A stretch of DNA of 64,000 nt from a virus. The number at the start of each line of letters is the position of its first letter. The first letter of the stretch is position 1. The notes below the pieces were generated by a model, which saw nothing but the letters and a program-made list of their open reading frames with translations, searched no databases and was not told where the DNA came from. The stretch covers positions 62,001 to 126,000 of the IMG/VR virus record IMGVR_UViG_3300022752_000024. The stretch is one strand, 5' to 3'. This document shows, piece by piece, positions 62,708 to 64,000 of this stretch. The position numbers were made by a program, and so were the translations under genes.

Positions 62708-64000
62708 TCACCCTTCACATGCTATACAATCATTACCTTGTGCGATTTGTGTCATATCTAATTCTTTAATTACTTGTCTTTCAATACGTTTTGATACTTT
62801 ATCTGCTTTACCAATTTTCTCTGAACGGCAGTAATATAATGTCTTTAATCCTTTTTTCCATGCCATGAAATGAATAGCATGGATGTACTTAATGTGTACA
62901 TCCGGTCTAAAAAATAAATTTAACGATTGTGCTTGGTCAATGTATTGCTGTCTATCTGCTGCTAAATCGATGACCCATCGTTGGTCAATTTCCATACTTG
63001 TTTTGAATACTGCCTTTTCATTTTCATCTAAAATATTTAAGTGTTGTACTGAACCATCGTTAGCAATAATGCTTGACCAAACATCATTATAATCTTCTGT
63101 AGCAATCGCACCAGATTCATCAGCTAATTTACTTTCAATCAGTTTATTCAACCATTTGTTTTTGTTTAGGTGTGATCCCGAGAGCGTATCTTGTCTATAA
63201 GCATTAGCACGATAAGGCTCAACGCTAGGAGAAGTGTTACCCATAATAATACTGGATGATGCGTTTGGTGCAATAGCCATAAGGTGGCTGAAACGGCGGC
63301 CATATCCCACAGCATCGGGTGCTTCACCACGTTCTTTACCAAGTTCCAAATTCGCTTCATCTAATCCCTCTCTAATATGTTTGAAGATTCTGTTATTGGC
63401 AACTTTTGCCATGACACCTTCAAAAGCAATACCATTGCGTTGTAAGTAAGCGTGAAAACCGAGAGCACCAACACCAATACTACGCTCACGGGATGCAGAA
63501 TATTTTGCACGGCTGATTGTGTCAGGAGCGTTATCAATAAAATACTGTAACACATTATCAAGCATCTCAGCAACGTCTTTGAGGAATAATTTATCATTTT
63601 TCCATTCATCATAAGTCTCCAAATTCAATGACGATAAACAACATACGGCGGTTCGTTCTTCGTTTGTGGGTAATATAATTTCACTGCAAAGATTTGATTG
63701 ATGTACTTTCAAACCTTTATCTTTTAGCCATTCGGGAAGCATTCTATTACTTGTATCAATAAAATGAATATATGGTTCACCAGTATGCATACGCAATTCT
63801 AAAATCATCTGCCACAACATTCTTGCAGACACTACTTCTCTCACTTCTCCGGAATGTGGGTCTTTTAATTCCCACTCATCACTTGCACTTGGATCCAACA
63901 TACAGTTTTCAATGATACTCATGAAGTCATCTGTAATGTTAATACCGTGATGTAAATTCAGGCAACGCACATTTTGGTCACCTGTCGGTTTTCTCATCTC
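62708..64000 (-). CDS. nrdA: Class I ribonucleotide reductase alpha subunit NrdA, 5' part beyond right edge
   Basis: The frame is open to the right end of the window (the ATG at 63997 is internal), giving ~430 C-terminal residues of a protein normally ~750-800 long. Active-site features are visible: NLCSEIILPTNEERTAVCCL with N-x-C-x-E and the reactive Cys of the second strand, LSSLNLETYDEW, GVGALGFHAYLQRNGIAFEG, NASSSIIMGNTSPSVEPYRA and the C-terminal redox pair CIACEG. It reduces NDPs with NrdB. The stop is 2 bases from the next ATG. Confidence 0.95.
   Translation of the reverse strand, partial: EMRKPTGDQNVRCLNLHHGINITDDFMSIIENCMLDPSASDEWELKDPHSGEVREVVSARMLWQMILELRMHTGEPYIHFIDTSNRMLPEWLKDKGLKVHQSNLCSEIILPTNEERTAVCCLSSLNLETYDEWKNDKLFLKDVAEMLDNVLQYFIDNAPDTISRAKYSASRERSIGVGALGFHAYLQRNGIAFEGVMAKVANNRIFKHIREGLDEANLELGKERGEAPDAVGYGRRFSHLMAIAPNASSSIIMGNTSPSVEPYRANAYRQDTLSGSHLNKNKWLNKLIESKLADESGAIATEDYNDVWSSIIANDGSVQHLNILDENEKAVFKTSMEIDQRWVIDLAADRQQYIDQAQSLNLFFRPDVHIKYIHAIHFMAWKKGLKTLYYCRSEKIGKADKVSKRIERQVIKELDMTQIAQGNDCIACEG

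Noticed and set aside
1-64000. Conventional tRNA genes
   Set aside because: I looked for T-arm sequences of the GGTTCGA/GGTTCAA type with matching stems on both strands. The only convincing one belongs to the tmRNA. A tRNAscan run would settle this.

Overview
This window is a piece of the genome of a T4-like myovirus (contractile-tailed Caudoviricetes). It is AT-rich and packed with overlapping genes. The T4-type genes recognised are the baseplate wedge and hub (gp53, gp27-like, gp5, gp25, gp6, gp7-like, gp8), tube cap gp48, head completion gp4, gp26, the gp33-gp59-gp32 replication/late-transcription cluster in T4 order, RNase H, PhoH and class I ribonucleotide reductase nrdA/nrdB. Small proteins of types common in marine and freshwater T4-like phages fill much of the rest. 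No 16S, integrase, IS element, CRISPR array or conventional tRNA was seen.

Layout. (1) 1-24.3 kb, minus strand: tail fibres (one cut by the left edge, one of 1068 aa with a C-terminal S74 chaperone), a 2328-aa DUF4815 protein, and the baseplate genes. (2) 24.3-30.2 kb, plus strand: gp4, a gp2-like protein, a gp19/gp54-fold tube protein, gp26 with a likely -1 frameshift extension, and two large tail-interior proteins, one with a muramidase-like domain. (3) 30.2-33.6 kb, minus strand: gp32, gp59, gp33, a SleB-type endolysin, a 24-aa PqqA peptide gene and a circularly permuted tmRNA gene with its own consensus sigma70 promoter. (4) 33.6-43.2 kb, minus strand: nuclease, PhoH, two metallophosphoesterases, a PurD-like ATP-grasp enzyme and many small proteins. 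(5) 43.2-52.4 kb, minus strand: an early-type region of small genes served by repeated near-identical TTGACA-N17-TATAAT promoters, with a CobS/MoxR-like AAA+ ATPase, a second AAA+ ATPase, duplicated small genes and a structured gene-free stretch with its own promoter. (6) 52.4-64 kb, minus strand: small proteins, a CobT-like metallopeptidase/VWA protein, a DNA methyltransferase, RNase H, a GIY-YIG-like protein, nrdB, an amidotransferase-like protein and nrdA, which runs off the right edge.

Host and working. PqqA is the peptide precursor of pyrroloquinoline quinone (PQQ), the cofactor of methanol dehydrogenases. Two-piece permuted tmRNA is known from alphaproteobacteria, some betaproteobacteria and some cyanobacteria. 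Together they suggest a PQQ-making, probably methylotrophic proteobacterial host (inference). The host-type promoters imply that host sigma70 RNA polymerase reads the early genes. gp33 and TATAAATA boxes imply a T4-style late programme for the virion genes.

The most notable items are the phage pqqA next to the permuted ssrA, the -1 frameshift at the end of gene 26, the 14-member promoter set with two shared accessory motifs, and a candidate structured RNA at 50.96-51.33 kb.
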